A stretch of DNA of 64,000 nucleotides from an uncultured Oscillospiraceae bacterium (GTDB lineage: Bacteria > Bacillota > Clostridia > Oscillospirales > Oscillospiraceae). How positions within the stretch are numbered: the stretch's first letter is position 1; every line of letters starts with the position of its first letter. A program made the position numbers and the translations under genes. The stretch is from the NCBI GenBank assembly GCA_934591845.1, contig CAKTPO010000007.1, positions 26,797 to 90,796 on the forward strand, given 5' to 3'. Shown here piece by piece: positions 15,047 to 23,877 of the stretch. The notes under the pieces were generated by a model. It was not told the origin of the DNA. It saw only the letters and a program-made list of their open reading frames with translations, and ran no database searches.

Positions 15047-16582
15047 ATGCGCAAAAACTGGATACGGCTTTTTTCCGGCGTTCTGGCCGGTGCCATGCTT
15101 CTGGGTCTTACCGCCTGCGGCAGCAAGCGGAAAACCAAAGAGGTGGAAGGGGTCTTTATGGGCGTGGATGTGGCCAAATACCAGGGTACCATCGATTGGC
15201 AGGGGTTGGCCGGGGCAGGAACCAAGTTTGCCATGGTCCGCCTGGGCTACCGCACCGCGGGGGAGGGGACCATCGTAGAGGACACCAACGCCCGGTATAA
15301 TTTGCAGGAGGGCAGCAAGGCCGGTATCCCCATGGGCGGCTATTTCTTCTCCACTGCCACAACGAAAGAAGAGGCAGAGGAGGAAGCCCAGTGGGTGGCG
15401 GCGCTGGTTGCCAAATACCCCATTACTTACCCCATCGTCTACGACTGCGAGGGCTTTGACGACCCGGACAGCCGCCAGAAATCCATGACCAAGGAAGAAC
15501 GGACAGACGTGGCCCTGGCCTTTTTGAAGAAAATCGAGAAACTGGGCTATACCGGCATGTTCTACGCCTCCAAAAGCGAACTGGAAGACCGGTGGGAAAC
15601 GGAGCGAATTGAGAAGCACTATAAAATCTGGGTGGCCCAGTACCCCGCCCAGCCCTATCCCCAGACACCGACCTCCAGCTACGCCGGAAAGCATGACATG
15701 TGGCAGTTTACCAAAACCGCCATGATCAGCGGCCTGAGCCAGCCCATTGACATGAATCTTGCTTACTTTGGCTATGACGGCATCGAACCGCCCCGGGATT
15801 CTACCCCGCCGGAGGAGGTAGGGCCTGACCCGGAGGCACTGATGACCTTTACAGAGGTGGAGGAAACGGTGACCGCCAAGGAAAAGACCAACCTGCGCAG
15901 CATCCCGGACCAGGGGGAGAGCAGCAAAGTTCTCTTTACCCTCTTAAACGGCGAGACCGCCCAGCGCACCGCCACCAGCCCCAGCGGTTGGTCAAGGCTC
16001 CTATATAACGGCCAGGTCTGCTACGCCGTGACCAATTATCTGACCACGGACCTAAACTATGACCCTGCCACCAGCCAGGGGGACTCCGACGGTCTGACCA
16101 CCCAGTTTGACACCGCCAACGACCGGGTCACCGCCAAGGAAAAGGTGAATCTGCGCTCCATGCCCTCGGTGGACAACCCCAATTCCCAGGTGGTGGCGGT
16201 GCTGAAAAACGGCGACATCGCCCGCCGCACCGGCATCAGCACCAACGGCTGGTCCCGGATTGAATACAACAATGCCCCCTGCTACGCCGTATCCAGTTAC
16301 CTGGTCATGGTAGACGAACAGGGAAAGCCACTGGAAGATATGGGCTCCGGGGAAATCAAAACCCAGTTTGAGGAAGTGGACGACCTGGTGACCCCCAAGG
16401 AAAAGGTGAATCTCCGCTCCATCCCCTCGGTTGACAACCCGGATTCCAAGGTGGTGGCCACCATCACAAGCCACGACACCGTCAAACGCACCGGCATTAA
16501 CCGGGACGTAGGCTGGTCCCGTGTGGAATACAACGGCCAGACCCTGTACTGTGTCACCAGGTATCTGAACGAAGCCAAATAA
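15047..16582 (+). CDS. Lipoprotein GH25 lysozyme with three SH3-like repeats
   Basis: A 511-residue exported lipoprotein, an N-acetylmuramidase that cuts peptidoglycan. The signal peptide ends in the lipobox LGLTAC (Cys at about 24). The GH25 domain spans about 38-235: it opens with GVDVAKYQGTIDW and has the catalytic acidic pair in YPIVYDCEGFDD. Three bacterial SH3 domains follow (about 270-335, 360-425, 440-508), each with VTxKEKxNLRSxP; repeats two and three are very alike (SVDNPNSQVVAVL / SVDNPDSKVVATI), suggesting recent duplication. It likely acts in wall remodelling while anchored to the membrane. Confidence 0.95.
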   Translation: MRKNWIRLFSGVLAGAMLLGLTACGSKRKTKEVEGVFMGVDVAKYQGTIDWQGLAGAGTKFAMVRLGYRTAGEGTIVEDTNARYNLQEGSKAGIPMGGYFFSTATTKEEAEEEAQWVAALVAKYPITYPIVYDCEGFDDPDSRQKSMTKEERTDVALAFLKKIEKLGYTGMFYASKSELEDRWETERIEKHYKIWVAQYPAQPYPQTPTSSYAGKHDMWQFTKTAMISGLSQPIDMNLAYFGYDGIEPPRDSTPPEEVGPDPEALMTFTEVEETVTAKEKTNLRSIPDQGESSKVLFTLLNGETAQRTATSPSGWSRLLYNGQVCYAVTNYLTTDLNYDPATSQGDSDGLTTQFDTANDRVTAKEKVNLRSMPSVDNPNSQVVAVLKNGDIARRTGISTNGWSRIEYNNAPCYAVSSYLVMVDEQGKPLEDMGSGEIKTQFEEVDDLVTPKEKVNLRSIPSVDNPDSKVVATITSHDTVKRTGINRDVGWSRVEYNGQTLYCVTRYLNEAK

Positions 16583-16633
16583 AAGAAGCCCCCCTTATTC
16601 CAAGAAATCGTTGACAGTTATGGCGGAAAGAAA

Positions 16634-16654
16634 ATTGACAATTGACAATTGACA
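16634..16654. repeat. Short tandem repeat of ATTGACA
   Basis: Three perfect head-to-tail copies of the heptamer attgaca. Each contains TTGACA, but no -10 is suitably placed, so it is read as a simple repeat rather than a promoter array. Confidence 0.7.
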
Positions 16655-16703
16655 ATTATTTGGGCGACCAACGTTGTTCATTTCAGTCCGTCCGTTAAAG
16701 TAT

Positions 16704-16984
16704 GTAGGGAACGGCCTATGTGCCGTTCCGCTGCGTTGCAAATAGAACCCGTGTGGATAAAACAAAACCACCCCCCGATTATGTCATTCCGAGCGTGAAA
16801 CGGAGTCGAGGAATCCACTCAAGTAGCAAGTTTTACCTTGTGTAGGTGCTTTTTGCTACGTGGTGGATTCCTCCACTCCGCTGCCGCTCTGGGCGGAATG
16901 ACATAATGGGGGGGACGTTTCTGCTTTTTGTGGGAACTGGTTCCGTGCTTTCGGGTGCGGAACGGCACATAGGCCGTTCCCTAC
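16704..16984. repeat. Nested inverted-repeat element, copy A (281 bp)
   Basis: The ends are a perfect 26-bp inverted pair (16704-16729 and 16959-16984) built on the near-palindrome GGAACGGCACATAGGCCGTT. Inside is a second inverted pair, attatgtcattccg (16778-16791) / cggaatgacataat (16894-16907), and a third layer of ggaatcc / ggattcc. Copies lie at 18672-18949 and, partly, at 20516-20780; an end alone occurs at 17095-17120 and 42037-42062. No coding capacity: a MITE- or REP-like element. Confidence 0.85.
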
Positions 16985-17094
16985 GGTTTCGCTGGTAGGG
17001 GGACGTTTTCAATCGAGGGATTCTAAAGACAGGAAGAGCGGCGTTGCGGATTATTGAAACAACGGGCGCAAAGGGAAACCTGTCGAGTCTCACT

Positions 17095-17120
17095 GTAGGG
17101 AACGGCCTATGTGCCGTTCC
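17095..17120. repeat. Solo end of the inverted-repeat element
   Basis: A further full copy of the 26-bp end sequence, followed by gggtgcgtggcgaatacaac as in copy B. It lies 110 bp to the right of copy A and 50 bp before the stop of the lipoprotein gene, so copy A may be part of a longer composite. Confidence 0.75.
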
Positions 17121-17169
17121 GGGTGCGTGGCGAATACAACCCGTGTGGTTGAATGACATCACCAAACGG

Positions 17170-18558
17170 TCAATACCCAAACTCCCGACTGACCACGTTT
17201 CCGTCAATGGCGTTCAGGGTCAGCATGGGTTGGGTGGTGTAATTCATGCCTTTTTCGTTGTAGCCCCATTTGTTGGGGGCCACGTCATACCAGTCGCTGG
17301 TACCCCAGAAATCCCAGACGGGGACGATGGTACCCTGCATGGAGCCTTTGTCCCGAATGCGCATCAGAGACAGGGAGACTTTGGTGATGTCCACGTCCAT
17401 GCGGGTCTCATCACCGTTGATTCGGTCGATTTCTACCAAACTCCGCACCTCTGACGGCCCGATGATCACCACCGGCAGCATGGTATTTGCAATGGAGGCA
17501 ATTTCCTCAAAGGGCATCAGGGCCGTCTGGGTTTCCTGGATCAGGGTTTCAGCACTGGGGCATTCCCAGGTAAAGGACAGAATGCCGTCCCCGCCCACGC
17601 AGATGTAGATGCTCTCCATGGCCCAGGAAATGGGATCGGGATTGGTTTCTTCCAAGCTGCGGTAATTCATATAGGCGAAGGAATTGTATTGTACGCCGTC
17701 GTTGGTTTCCACACGGTCTGAGCGGATACAGGGGATGGGAATGCCGTTTACGGTGGGCACATAAACCAGCTGCCAGTCACCGGTGTGCTGCTGCTGCACA
17801 TCGCCTAGGACCATGGTGGTATTGTAACCCAGTTCCTCCATCAGGGCCTCTCCCTGGGCAATGGCCTCTTCCTTGGAAATACCGCCCCAATCCTGTTTTT
17901 TCATATACTTAAAGTCATCTCGGATGATTTGGGCCTCGGTTGGAAATCCGCCCAGGTTGTTTTGGATGAATACATCATACTCTACCCCATCCACAACGGC
18001 GTGGCCGCTGACTTCCTTGGGGTCATCGGAATCATAAAAGCCGTGGACAATGGGGGCTTCTTCCGGGGCCGTTTCCATTCGCTTGGTATAGTCCTCAATG
18101 ATTTCCTGACGGCGTGCCTCCTTTTCCTCCGGAGCCAGCTCCGGCTTGTCCGGGTCTGTGTGCCATTTGTCGGATTTTACATAATCAATGGACTTTTGCC
18201 AGCCCGCCTTGGTGGTACAGAAAGCGTAAAGCGGCTCCCCCTTCAAAAACACCTTCAACAGGTTGTCCACATCCTCCTGGGTAAACTCCCTGGGGGTCAC
18301 CGTGGCGGTGGGGAGGGCCGTCCCCTGCTCTGCCACCACCTGGGCCTGGGCATCGATGGTGAGCCGCCCCTCCTGGCTGACCCAGTGGCCGGTAAAGGTT
18401 TCGGGAAGCGGGTATTCGGTCTGCTCCTGGGCGCTCTTTTGGAGCAGCATGGCCTGGTTTACGCTGGTAGGTGCGGGGCTTTCCTGGCTGTTCCCACAGC
18501 CGGGCAGCAATGCCAGGGCCAGAGCGATGGCACAAAGGCTGGTAATTCTCTTTTTCAT
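17170..18558 (-). CDS. Lipoprotein, paralogue 1 of a tandem pair (DUF6034-like?)
   Basis: A 462-residue exported lipoprotein; the start at 18558 follows aaaggatgtgtcacc and the lipobox is ALLPGC (Cys at about 20). The fold is unknown; the plan of short internal helices, YVPTVNGIPIP and a C-terminal TIVPVWDFWGTSDW resembles Firmicutes lipoproteins I recall as DUF6034, from memory. Residues up to about 115 and the last 75 are almost identical to paralogue 2 (19068-20459), while the middle third is strongly diverged. It is flanked by the inverted-repeat elements. Function unknown; it may be a surface sensor or cargo protein. Confidence 0.85.
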   Translation of the reverse strand: MKKRITSLCAIALALALLPGCGNSQESPAPTSVNQAMLLQKSAQEQTEYPLPETFTGHWVSQEGRLTIDAQAQVVAEQGTALPTATVTPREFTQEDVDNLLKVFLKGEPLYAFCTTKAGWQKSIDYVKSDKWHTDPDKPELAPEEKEARRQEIIEDYTKRMETAPEEAPIVHGFYDSDDPKEVSGHAVVDGVEYDVFIQNNLGGFPTEAQIIRDDFKYMKKQDWGGISKEEAIAQGEALMEELGYNTTMVLGDVQQQHTGDWQLVYVPTVNGIPIPCIRSDRVETNDGVQYNSFAYMNYRSLEETNPDPISWAMESIYICVGGDGILSFTWECPSAETLIQETQTALMPFEEIASIANTMLPVVIIGPSEVRSLVEIDRINGDETRMDVDITKVSLSLMRIRDKGSMQGTIVPVWDFWGTSDWYDVAPNKWGYNEKGMNYTTQPMLTLNAIDGNVVSREFGY

Positions 18559-18671
18559 GGTGACACATCCTTTCAAAGTTTTTTTAGTCCCGCAGGCAGT
18601 GGATGAGGTGCGGTACGGCGTTGCGCATTGTCGAAACAGCAGGCGCAAAGGGAATCATGCCGAGTCTCACC

Positions 18672-18949
18672 GTAGGGAACGGCCTATGTGCCGTTCCGGA
18701 GCGTGGCGAATACAACCCCTGTGGACAACCGGAATCACCCACCGATTATGTCATTCCGAGCGAACGAAGTGAGTCGAGGAATCTTCCCAAGTTGCAAATT
18801 TTACCATGTGGTGGTACTTTCCTGCTACCTGGTGGATTCCTCCACTCCGCTGTCGCGACCGTCGGAATGACATATGGGGGACGTTTCTGGTTTTTTCGGT
18901 AACAGTTCCGTGCTTTCGGGTGCGGAACGGCACATAGGCCGTTCCCTAC
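18672..18949. repeat. Nested inverted-repeat element, copy B (278 bp)
   Basis: Same structure as copy A: 26-bp ends at 18672-18697 and 18924-18949 in inverted orientation, with internal tgtcattccgagcg / cggaatgaca arms. It lies between the two paralogous lipoprotein genes. The gap from 18559 to 19067 holds only this element and its flanks. Confidence 0.85.
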
Positions 18950-19067
18950 GGTTTCGCTGGTAGGGGGACGTTTTCAACCGGCGGGTTCCAAGGGTGGCGT
19001 TTTCTGCCATAGCCGGGGCGAATGTGAGACGGGGGGCACCTCAGGGTTTTGCGGTGCGGTTTTGAAA

Positions 19068-20459
19068 TCAATACCCAAGCTCCCGGCTGACCACGTTTCC
19101 GTCAATGGCGTTCAGGGTCAGCATGGGCTGGGTGGTGTAATTCATGCCTTTTTCGTCGTAACCCCATTTGTTGGGGGCCACGTCATACCAGTCGCTGGTC
19201 CCCCAGAAATCCCAGACGGGGACGATGGTTCCCTGCATGGAGCCTTTGTCCCGAATGCGCATCAGGGACAGGGAGACCTTGGTGATGTCCACGTCCATGC
19301 GGGTCTCTTTGCCGCTGTTTGCGTCTGTTTCGGTAAGGCTGAAGCCGCTCTTCGGACCCGTGACCACCAGGGGAAGCATGGTATTTGCAATGGAAGCAAT
19401 GTCTTCAAAGGGAAGAAGGGCTGTAGCGGATTCCCGGAGGATGGGTTCGGTGGAGGGGGCAGACCATTCAAAGGACAAGATACCGTCTTTGCCTACACAC
19501 ATCCAAATGTACTCCAATGGCCAGTACACAGAATCTGCGTTGCCCGATTCGGAACAACGGTAGGTCCAGTATTGGCAGTGGGTCACACCGGTGGAATCCC
19601 CATGTTGCTCGCAGACTCCGGAGACAGGAAAACCATTGACCGTTGGAACATAAAAGAGGGACCATGTGCCCTTGCGGCTGTCGCCGGTGTTCTGATAAAC
19701 AGCATCCAGGGCCATGTGGTCAAATCCAAGGGCGGCCATGAGCCGGTCCGCCTTTTCGATGGCTTCATCTTTGGAGCAATCACCCCAATTTTCGTTTTCA
19801 CTACCGTATTTGAACTTTTTCATGGTGATGAATGCGTCGGGAGTGAAATATTCGGAGGTATTCCGAATGTCTACATCATATTCTTCACCGTCTACCGTGG
19901 CCTGTCCGCTCATGTGGGTGGGGTCATCAGAGTCGTAAAAGCCGTGGATAATAAGCTTTTCCTCCGGGGCTTTTTTAATTTCCGCAGTGTAATAGTCGTT
20001 CAATTCCTTGCGGCGTTGGGCCAACTGCTCCGGGGAACGTTCCGGGCTGTCGGGGTCTGATTGCCATTGAGGAGAATTGATGTAATCCAACCAGTCCCGC
20101 AGCTCTTGCTTGGTCGGTATATGGCTATAAAGCGGCTCCCCCTTCAAAAACACCTTCAACAGGTTGTCCACATCCTCCTGGGTAAACTCCCTGGGGGTCA
20201 CCGTGGCGGTGGGGAGGGCCGTCCCCTGCTCTGCCACCACCTGGGCCTGGGCATCGATGGTGAGCCGCCCCTCCTGGCTGACCCAGTGGCCGGTAAAGGT
20301 TTCGGGAAGCGGGTATTCGGTCTGCTCCTGGGCGCTCTTTTGGAGCAGCATGGCCTGGTTCACACTGGTAGGTGCGGGGCTTTCCTGGCTGCTCCCGCAG
20401 CCGGGCAGCAATATAAGGGCCAGACCGATGGCACAAAGGCTGGATATTTTCTTTTTCAT
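19068..20459 (-). CDS. Lipoprotein, paralogue 2 of a tandem pair (DUF6034-like?)
   Basis: A 463-residue lipoprotein with lipobox ILLPGC. The first ~115 residues match paralogue 1 almost perfectly (from ESPAPTSVNQAMLLQKSAQE through TPREFTQEDVDNLLK), and a DNA stretch of over 200 bp near 20129-20370 is base-for-base identical to 18230-18470. The C-terminal ~75 residues (from ETRMDVDITKVSLSLMRIRD) are also nearly identical. The core differs in sequence but keeps landmarks such as HGFYDSDDPTHMSG and FYVPTVNGFPV. The start at 20459 follows a moderate ribosome site. Function unknown. Confidence 0.85.
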   Translation of the reverse strand: MKKKISSLCAIGLALILLPGCGSSQESPAPTSVNQAMLLQKSAQEQTEYPLPETFTGHWVSQEGRLTIDAQAQVVAEQGTALPTATVTPREFTQEDVDNLLKVFLKGEPLYSHIPTKQELRDWLDYINSPQWQSDPDSPERSPEQLAQRRKELNDYYTAEIKKAPEEKLIIHGFYDSDDPTHMSGQATVDGEEYDVDIRNTSEYFTPDAFITMKKFKYGSENENWGDCSKDEAIEKADRLMAALGFDHMALDAVYQNTGDSRKGTWSLFYVPTVNGFPVSGVCEQHGDSTGVTHCQYWTYRCSESGNADSVYWPLEYIWMCVGKDGILSFEWSAPSTEPILRESATALLPFEDIASIANTMLPLVVTGPKSGFSLTETDANSGKETRMDVDITKVSLSLMRIRDKGSMQGTIVPVWDFWGTSDWYDVAPNKWGYDEKGMNYTTQPMLTLNAIDGNVVSRELGY

Positions 20460-20515
20460 GTGGTGACACTTCCTTTCAAAATTTTCCTCCCGGCGAGGGG
20501 CTGGCACGTTTCAAT

Positions 20516-20780
20516 TACAACCCCTGCAGGCAACCGGAATCTCCCACCGATTATGTCATTCCGAGCGAACGAATGTGAGTCGAGGAATCTTCCCAAGTTG
20601 CAAATTTTACCATGTGGTGGTACTTTCCTGCTACCTGGTGGATTCCTCCACTCCGCTGTCGCTACGGTCGGAATGACATATGGGGGACGTTTCTGGTTTT
20701 TTTCGGTAACAGTTCCGTGCTTTCGGGTGCGGAACGGCCTGTGTGCCGTTCCGCTGCGTTGCAATTATAACCTGTGTGGA
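20516..20780. repeat. Inverted-repeat element, copy C (left end missing)
   Basis: It contains the internal gattatgtcattccgagcg / cggaatgacatatggg arms and the spacer sequence of copy B, but lacks the left 26-bp end; at 20731-20752 a variant end (ggaacggcctgtgtgccgttcc) is present in flipped orientation. It lies upstream of paralogue 2. Nothing coding was seen from 20460 to 20882. Confidence 0.75.
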
Positions 20781-20882
20781 CAACCGGAATCATCCACCGT
20801 CCCTGCCGGGATGGTTTCAGGATACCATACTCGCAGGAAAAAGAGGTTACCGCCCTATTACCGTTTGATTACCGCCCCCATT

Positions 20883-22238
20883 CTACAGCAGGATCCGGGC
20901 GGTGGTGCCGATGCCTTCGGTACTTTCCAATTCCAGTGTGCCTCCGTGGGCCAGGGCTACTTCCCGAACCAGGGCAAGCCCTAAGCCAAAGCCGCCGGTG
21001 GATTTGCTTCGGGAGGGGTCCCCCATGTAAAAGGGTTCTGTGACCCGCCGCAAATCCTGGGGCGGAATGCCCCGGCCACGGTCTTCCACGGTAAAGCCTT
21101 TTTCCGTCCCCCGAAGCCAGATTTTTCCGCCGGGTAAGGATGCCTTGGCACTGTTTTCAATGAGGTTTACCAGTGCGCTGCAAATCAGGTCTTTATCCAC
21201 AACCAGTGTGGAAATCTGGCAGTCCGTATACAGGGTGACGCCGTATTTCTGGCAGACAGGCTGGGTCAGCTCCTGGGCCTGGGCCAGGAGGGCCGCCACA
21301 TCGGTGGGAACGGGCTGGACTTTGTTTTTCATGGACAGCAGGGTCAGAAGTTTCCTCACCATGGTTTCCAGCCAGTGCAGCTGGGTATCCATGCTGCCGA
21401 GCAACGCCTCCTGCTGCTCCTGGGGCAGATAGAGCGTTTGCAGAGTATTGACGTTCAGAAGCAGGGATGTCAGGGGCGTTTTCAGTTCGTGGGTAACAGC
21501 CCGGAGGAACAGGGTCTGTCGGGCGTTCTGCTCCTGGAGGGTGTCTACATGGGTCTCCACCGCCTGGGCCATGCGGTTAAAGCTTCCTGCCAGAAGCCCC
21601 ACCTCGTCAGCGGAAGTCTGGGGTACCCGCTGGCCGTAATTCCCGGCGGCAATCCGCTCCGCTGCCTGGGAAAGCTTTGTAAGAGACATAAGGGCGTGGG
21701 AAACCATAAAGTACACCGCCCCCAGGCCCAGAAGTCCAATGGCCAGGGCCAGCAGAGCGTAACGTCCGCTGAGCTGCCAGAGCTGCCCCTGAATAAAACC
21801 GGCATCCGCCACCAGGTAGATGTGGCAGGAAATGTCAAAGCCCGTGGTGCTTTGGCCCAAAACCAAATAGTTTTTCCCGCCGGAAGATACCCGCAGGCCC
21901 TTGCCGCAGCGTTGGGGCCAGTCCTGTTCCGGGGCAATGGGGGTGGAGGCGGTGAGGCACACCCCATCTACCACCAAGACACTTCCGGGAATGCCCTGGG
22001 TGCGAAAGCTGTAGGTTAGAAAGGCTTCCTGAGCAGGGCCTGTCAAAGCCTCCTCCGGGGCCTTGTAGAGAAGCTGGGAAAAGCCGGAAACCAGGCTATC
22101 CAGGGTTTTCTTGGTACTTTGGGTCAGCAATTCATAGGATTGCTCCCGTACCTGCCACAGCATGGCCCCTGTCAGACTGACCGCCACCAGAAACAGCAGC
22201 AGGGCGCACAGCAGGGTCAATTTGAGTTTTAGTTTCAT
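20883..22238 (-). CDS. Two-component sensor histidine kinase
   Basis: A 451-residue membrane kinase. The first membrane span is at about 4-27, an extracellular sensing region at about 30-140 and a second span at about 145-168, then HAMP, a HisKA domain with the phospho-acceptor in FLRAVTHELKTPLTSLLL, and an HATPase domain with N box LVNLIENSAKAS, G1 VEDRGRGIPP and G2 GGFGLGLALVREVALAHGG. The start at 22238 overlaps the stop of the response regulator by four bases. The cue is unknown; the nearest downstream genes are the two paralogous lipoproteins. Confidence 0.95.
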   Translation of the reverse strand: MKLKLKLTLLCALLLFLVAVSLTGAMLWQVREQSYELLTQSTKKTLDSLVSGFSQLLYKAPEEALTGPAQEAFLTYSFRTQGIPGSVLVVDGVCLTASTPIAPEQDWPQRCGKGLRVSSGGKNYLVLGQSTTGFDISCHIYLVADAGFIQGQLWQLSGRYALLALAIGLLGLGAVYFMVSHALMSLTKLSQAAERIAAGNYGQRVPQTSADEVGLLAGSFNRMAQAVETHVDTLQEQNARQTLFLRAVTHELKTPLTSLLLNVNTLQTLYLPQEQQEALLGSMDTQLHWLETMVRKLLTLLSMKNKVQPVPTDVAALLAQAQELTQPVCQKYGVTLYTDCQISTLVVDKDLICSALVNLIENSAKASLPGGKIWLRGTEKGFTVEDRGRGIPPQDLRRVTEPFYMGDPSRSKSTGGFGLGLALVREVALAHGGTLELESTEGIGTTARILL

Positions 22239-22897
22239 CGCTCCTCCAATCGGTAGCCCGCCTTGGAAACGGTTCGGATTTCCTGGGCCAGGTTCAGCTT
22301 TTTCCGCAGATTGGCGATCCGCACATCCACGGTACGGATGTCTCCAAAGTAGTCCTCTCCCCAAATCTCATTCAAAATCCGCTGCCGGGAGACCGTTCGG
22401 TTCTTGTTTTTCATCAAAATGGTCAGCACATCCAATTCCAGCGGCGGCAGGGAGATTTCCGTCCCGTTTCTGCACAGCCGCCGGTTGCCGCTGTCCAGGG
22501 TCAGATCCCGGAAATGGTAGATTTCGCTCCATTTTCCCCTGCGCCGCAGCACCTTTTCCATCCGCACCATCAACGCCAGCATGTCAAATGGCTTGGAAAT
22601 ATAATCCTCGGCCCCGCCCCGAAGCCCCTGAACTTCATGCTGGGCATCCCCCATGGCGGTCAGGCAAATCACAGGAATGTCATAGCTTTGCAGCTTGGGA
22701 AGCAGGGAAAACCCATCCATCCCCGGAAGCATCATATCCAGCAGTGCCAGGTCATAGCCGTGATCCTGTTCCAAGGCCCGAAAGGCTGTAAGGCCGTTGT
22801 CAAACACCGTGACACGATACTCCGCACACTCCAAATTGAGCCGCACCGCTTGGGCGATGGCCCCGTCATCCTCGATCAGTAACACCCGATTTCCCAT
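22235..22897 (-). CDS. OmpR-family response regulator
   Basis: A 220-residue regulator. The receiver domain has acidic pair ED at residues 9-10, phospho-acceptor Asp54 in LALLDMMLPGMDGF, Thr80 and Lys102 (YISKPFD). The C-terminal winged helix (about 125-218) ends with DIRTVDVRIANLRKKL and the TVSKAGYRLE hairpin. It is the upstream gene of the pair with the kinase at 20883 and presumably the promoter-proximal one. Confidence 0.96.
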   Translation of the reverse strand: MGNRVLLIEDDGAIAQAVRLNLECAEYRVTVFDNGLTAFRALEQDHGYDLALLDMMLPGMDGFSLLPKLQSYDIPVICLTAMGDAQHEVQGLRGGAEDYISKPFDMLALMVRMEKVLRRRGKWSEIYHFRDLTLDSGNRRLCRNGTEISLPPLELDVLTILMKNKNRTVSRQRILNEIWGEDYFGDIRTVDVRIANLRKKLNLAQEIRTVSKAGYRLEER

Positions 22898-22984
22898 TGC
22901 GTTCCCCTCCGGCTTTTTTCTCCATTATACCATAGCTTCCCAAAGGTGAGGTTACCAAAATATTATTGTTGGAGAGAAAACTTC

Positions 22985-23013
22985 TTGCGCTTCTGATGAA
23001 ACTGAAATATAAT
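22985..23013 (+). promoter_or_regulatory. Promoter of the ArsC/Spx-like gene
   Basis: TTGCGC (22985-22990), 17-bp spacer, TATAAT (23008-23013), 26 bases upstream of the start codon at 23039. Confidence 0.7.
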
Positions 23014-23038
23014 AAAACAAAAAAGGAGTGTGGTTCCC

Positions 23039-23401
23039 ATGACCTTTGTTTGCTACCCCAAATGTACCACCTGTCAGAAAGCCCGGAAGTGGCTGGACGA
23101 ACAGGGCGTTTCCTATGTTCTGCGGGACATCAAAACAGAGAATCCCTCTTATGAGGAATTGGACGAGTGGTATCGCCGCAGCGGGCTGCCCCTGAAACGG
23201 TTTTTTAATACCAGCGGCCTGGTCTATAAGTCCCTGGGACTAAAGGAAAAGCTGCCGGGTATGTCCGAGGAAGAACAGCTGCGCTTGCTCTCTACAGACG
23301 GGATGCTGGTAAAGCGGCCACTGCTGGTGGGGGATAACACGGTTTTGGTAGGCTTTCAGCAGGACAAATGGACACAGGCACTTCAAAAGGCACAGGGCTG
23401 A
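23039..23401 (+). CDS. ArsC/Spx-family thioredoxin-fold protein
   Basis: A 120-residue protein of the arsenate reductase (ArsC/YffB/Spx) family, with the redox motif CTTC in YPKCTTCQKARKWLDEQG, family block LKRFFNTSGLVYK and the cis-Pro segment MLVKRPLLV. The start at 23039 is preferred because aaaggag lies 10 bases before it; an in-frame GTG at 23030 overlaps the ribosome site. It is probably a glutaredoxin-like reductase (YffB-type) rather than Spx, because the RNA-polymerase-contact features of Spx are not evident. No ars genes are nearby. Confidence 0.88.
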   Translation: MTFVCYPKCTTCQKARKWLDEQGVSYVLRDIKTENPSYEELDEWYRRSGLPLKRFFNTSGLVYKSLGLKEKLPGMSEEEQLRLLSTDGMLVKRPLLVGDNTVLVGFQQDKWTQALQKAQG

Positions 23402-23423
23402 CGATCGCGGAAAGGGGCTATTT

Positions 23424-23678
23424 ATGGTTTGTAGTTGCTGCGGCAGAAAGAAAAGGCTGCTGGATATGTTCTATTCATCGGGAACGGGGGCCAATAAGGT
23501 TCAGTTCTGCTCGGATTGTTGGGAAGTTGTGGAGAAAATGGAGTCTGACCGCCAGGGCGGCGAGGGGGAACTCTATGCCCTCCACCTCCACCAGCTCCAA
23601 AAGAAAGCAAAATCCCCAAGTCCAGAATTTGAGGGCTGGCTGAAAACCCATTTCCCAGAGGAAGAAGCAGCCTGGTAA
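23424..23678 (+). CDS. Small CxxC-CxxC protein (84 aa)
   Basis: An 84-residue protein with two Cys pairs (CSCCGRKK and CSDCW) spaced like a treble-clef or zinc-ribbon knuckle, followed by a charged helical region. It resembles the small zinc-binding proteins of the YacL/McsA N-terminal kind, but no specific function is assigned. It lies 22 bases after the ArsC-like gene, with aaagggg as ribosome site, so it is probably co-transcribed. A strong terminator follows. Confidence 0.7.
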   Translation: MVCSCCGRKKRLLDMFYSSGTGANKVQFCSDCWEVVEKMESDRQGGEGELYALHLHQLQKKAKSPSPEFEGWLKTHFPEEEAAW

Positions 23679-23697
23679 CGTACAAATGGAACAGGGC

Positions 23698-23733
23698 AGC
23701 CCGGCAGGTGTAAAAACTTGCCGGGCTTTTTTG
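23698..23733 (+). terminator. Intrinsic terminator
   Basis: A 12-bp stem (agcccggcaggt / acttgccgggct, one G-T wobble) followed by TTTTTT, 20 bases after the stop at 23678. Confidence 0.9.
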
Positions 23734-23777
23734 CGACTGTATTTTTACTCCCTACAAAAATAGTAGGAAAATAATGC

Positions 23778-23829
23778 TTGACAAATAGAGCCGCATGGTG
23801 TATGATACTGACAGTTAGCAAAGGCTAAC
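23778..23829 (+). promoter_or_regulatory. Consensus promoter with GTTAGC-N4-GCTAAC dyad
   Basis: TTGACA (23778-23783), 17 bp, TATGAT (23801-23806), then a perfect dyad gttagc-aaag-gctaac (23814-23829) over the transcription start. A dyad here fits a repressor operator. GTTAG/CTAAC half-sites recall DtxR/IdeR-type iron boxes, which would suit a flavodoxin operon; that assignment is an inference. Confidence 0.75.
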
Positions 23830-23877
23830 CGATATTTCAAGGATGGCACCACCATCAAAGCACAGGAGGTTGGACGA

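Noticed and set aside
16634..16654. Repeated TTGACA as an array of -35 boxes
   Set aside because: The spacing is a simple 7-bp tandem repeat with no -10 at 16-18 bp and no gene start nearby.
16704..20780. CRISPR array
   Set aside because: The repeats are long, nested and inverted, not short direct repeats with regular spacers, and no cas genes are present.
23039..23401. Arsenate reductase in an arsenic-resistance operon
   Set aside because: The fold matches ArsC/Spx, but no arsR, arsB or acr3 gene is nearby and the motif fits glutaredoxin-like relatives equally well.
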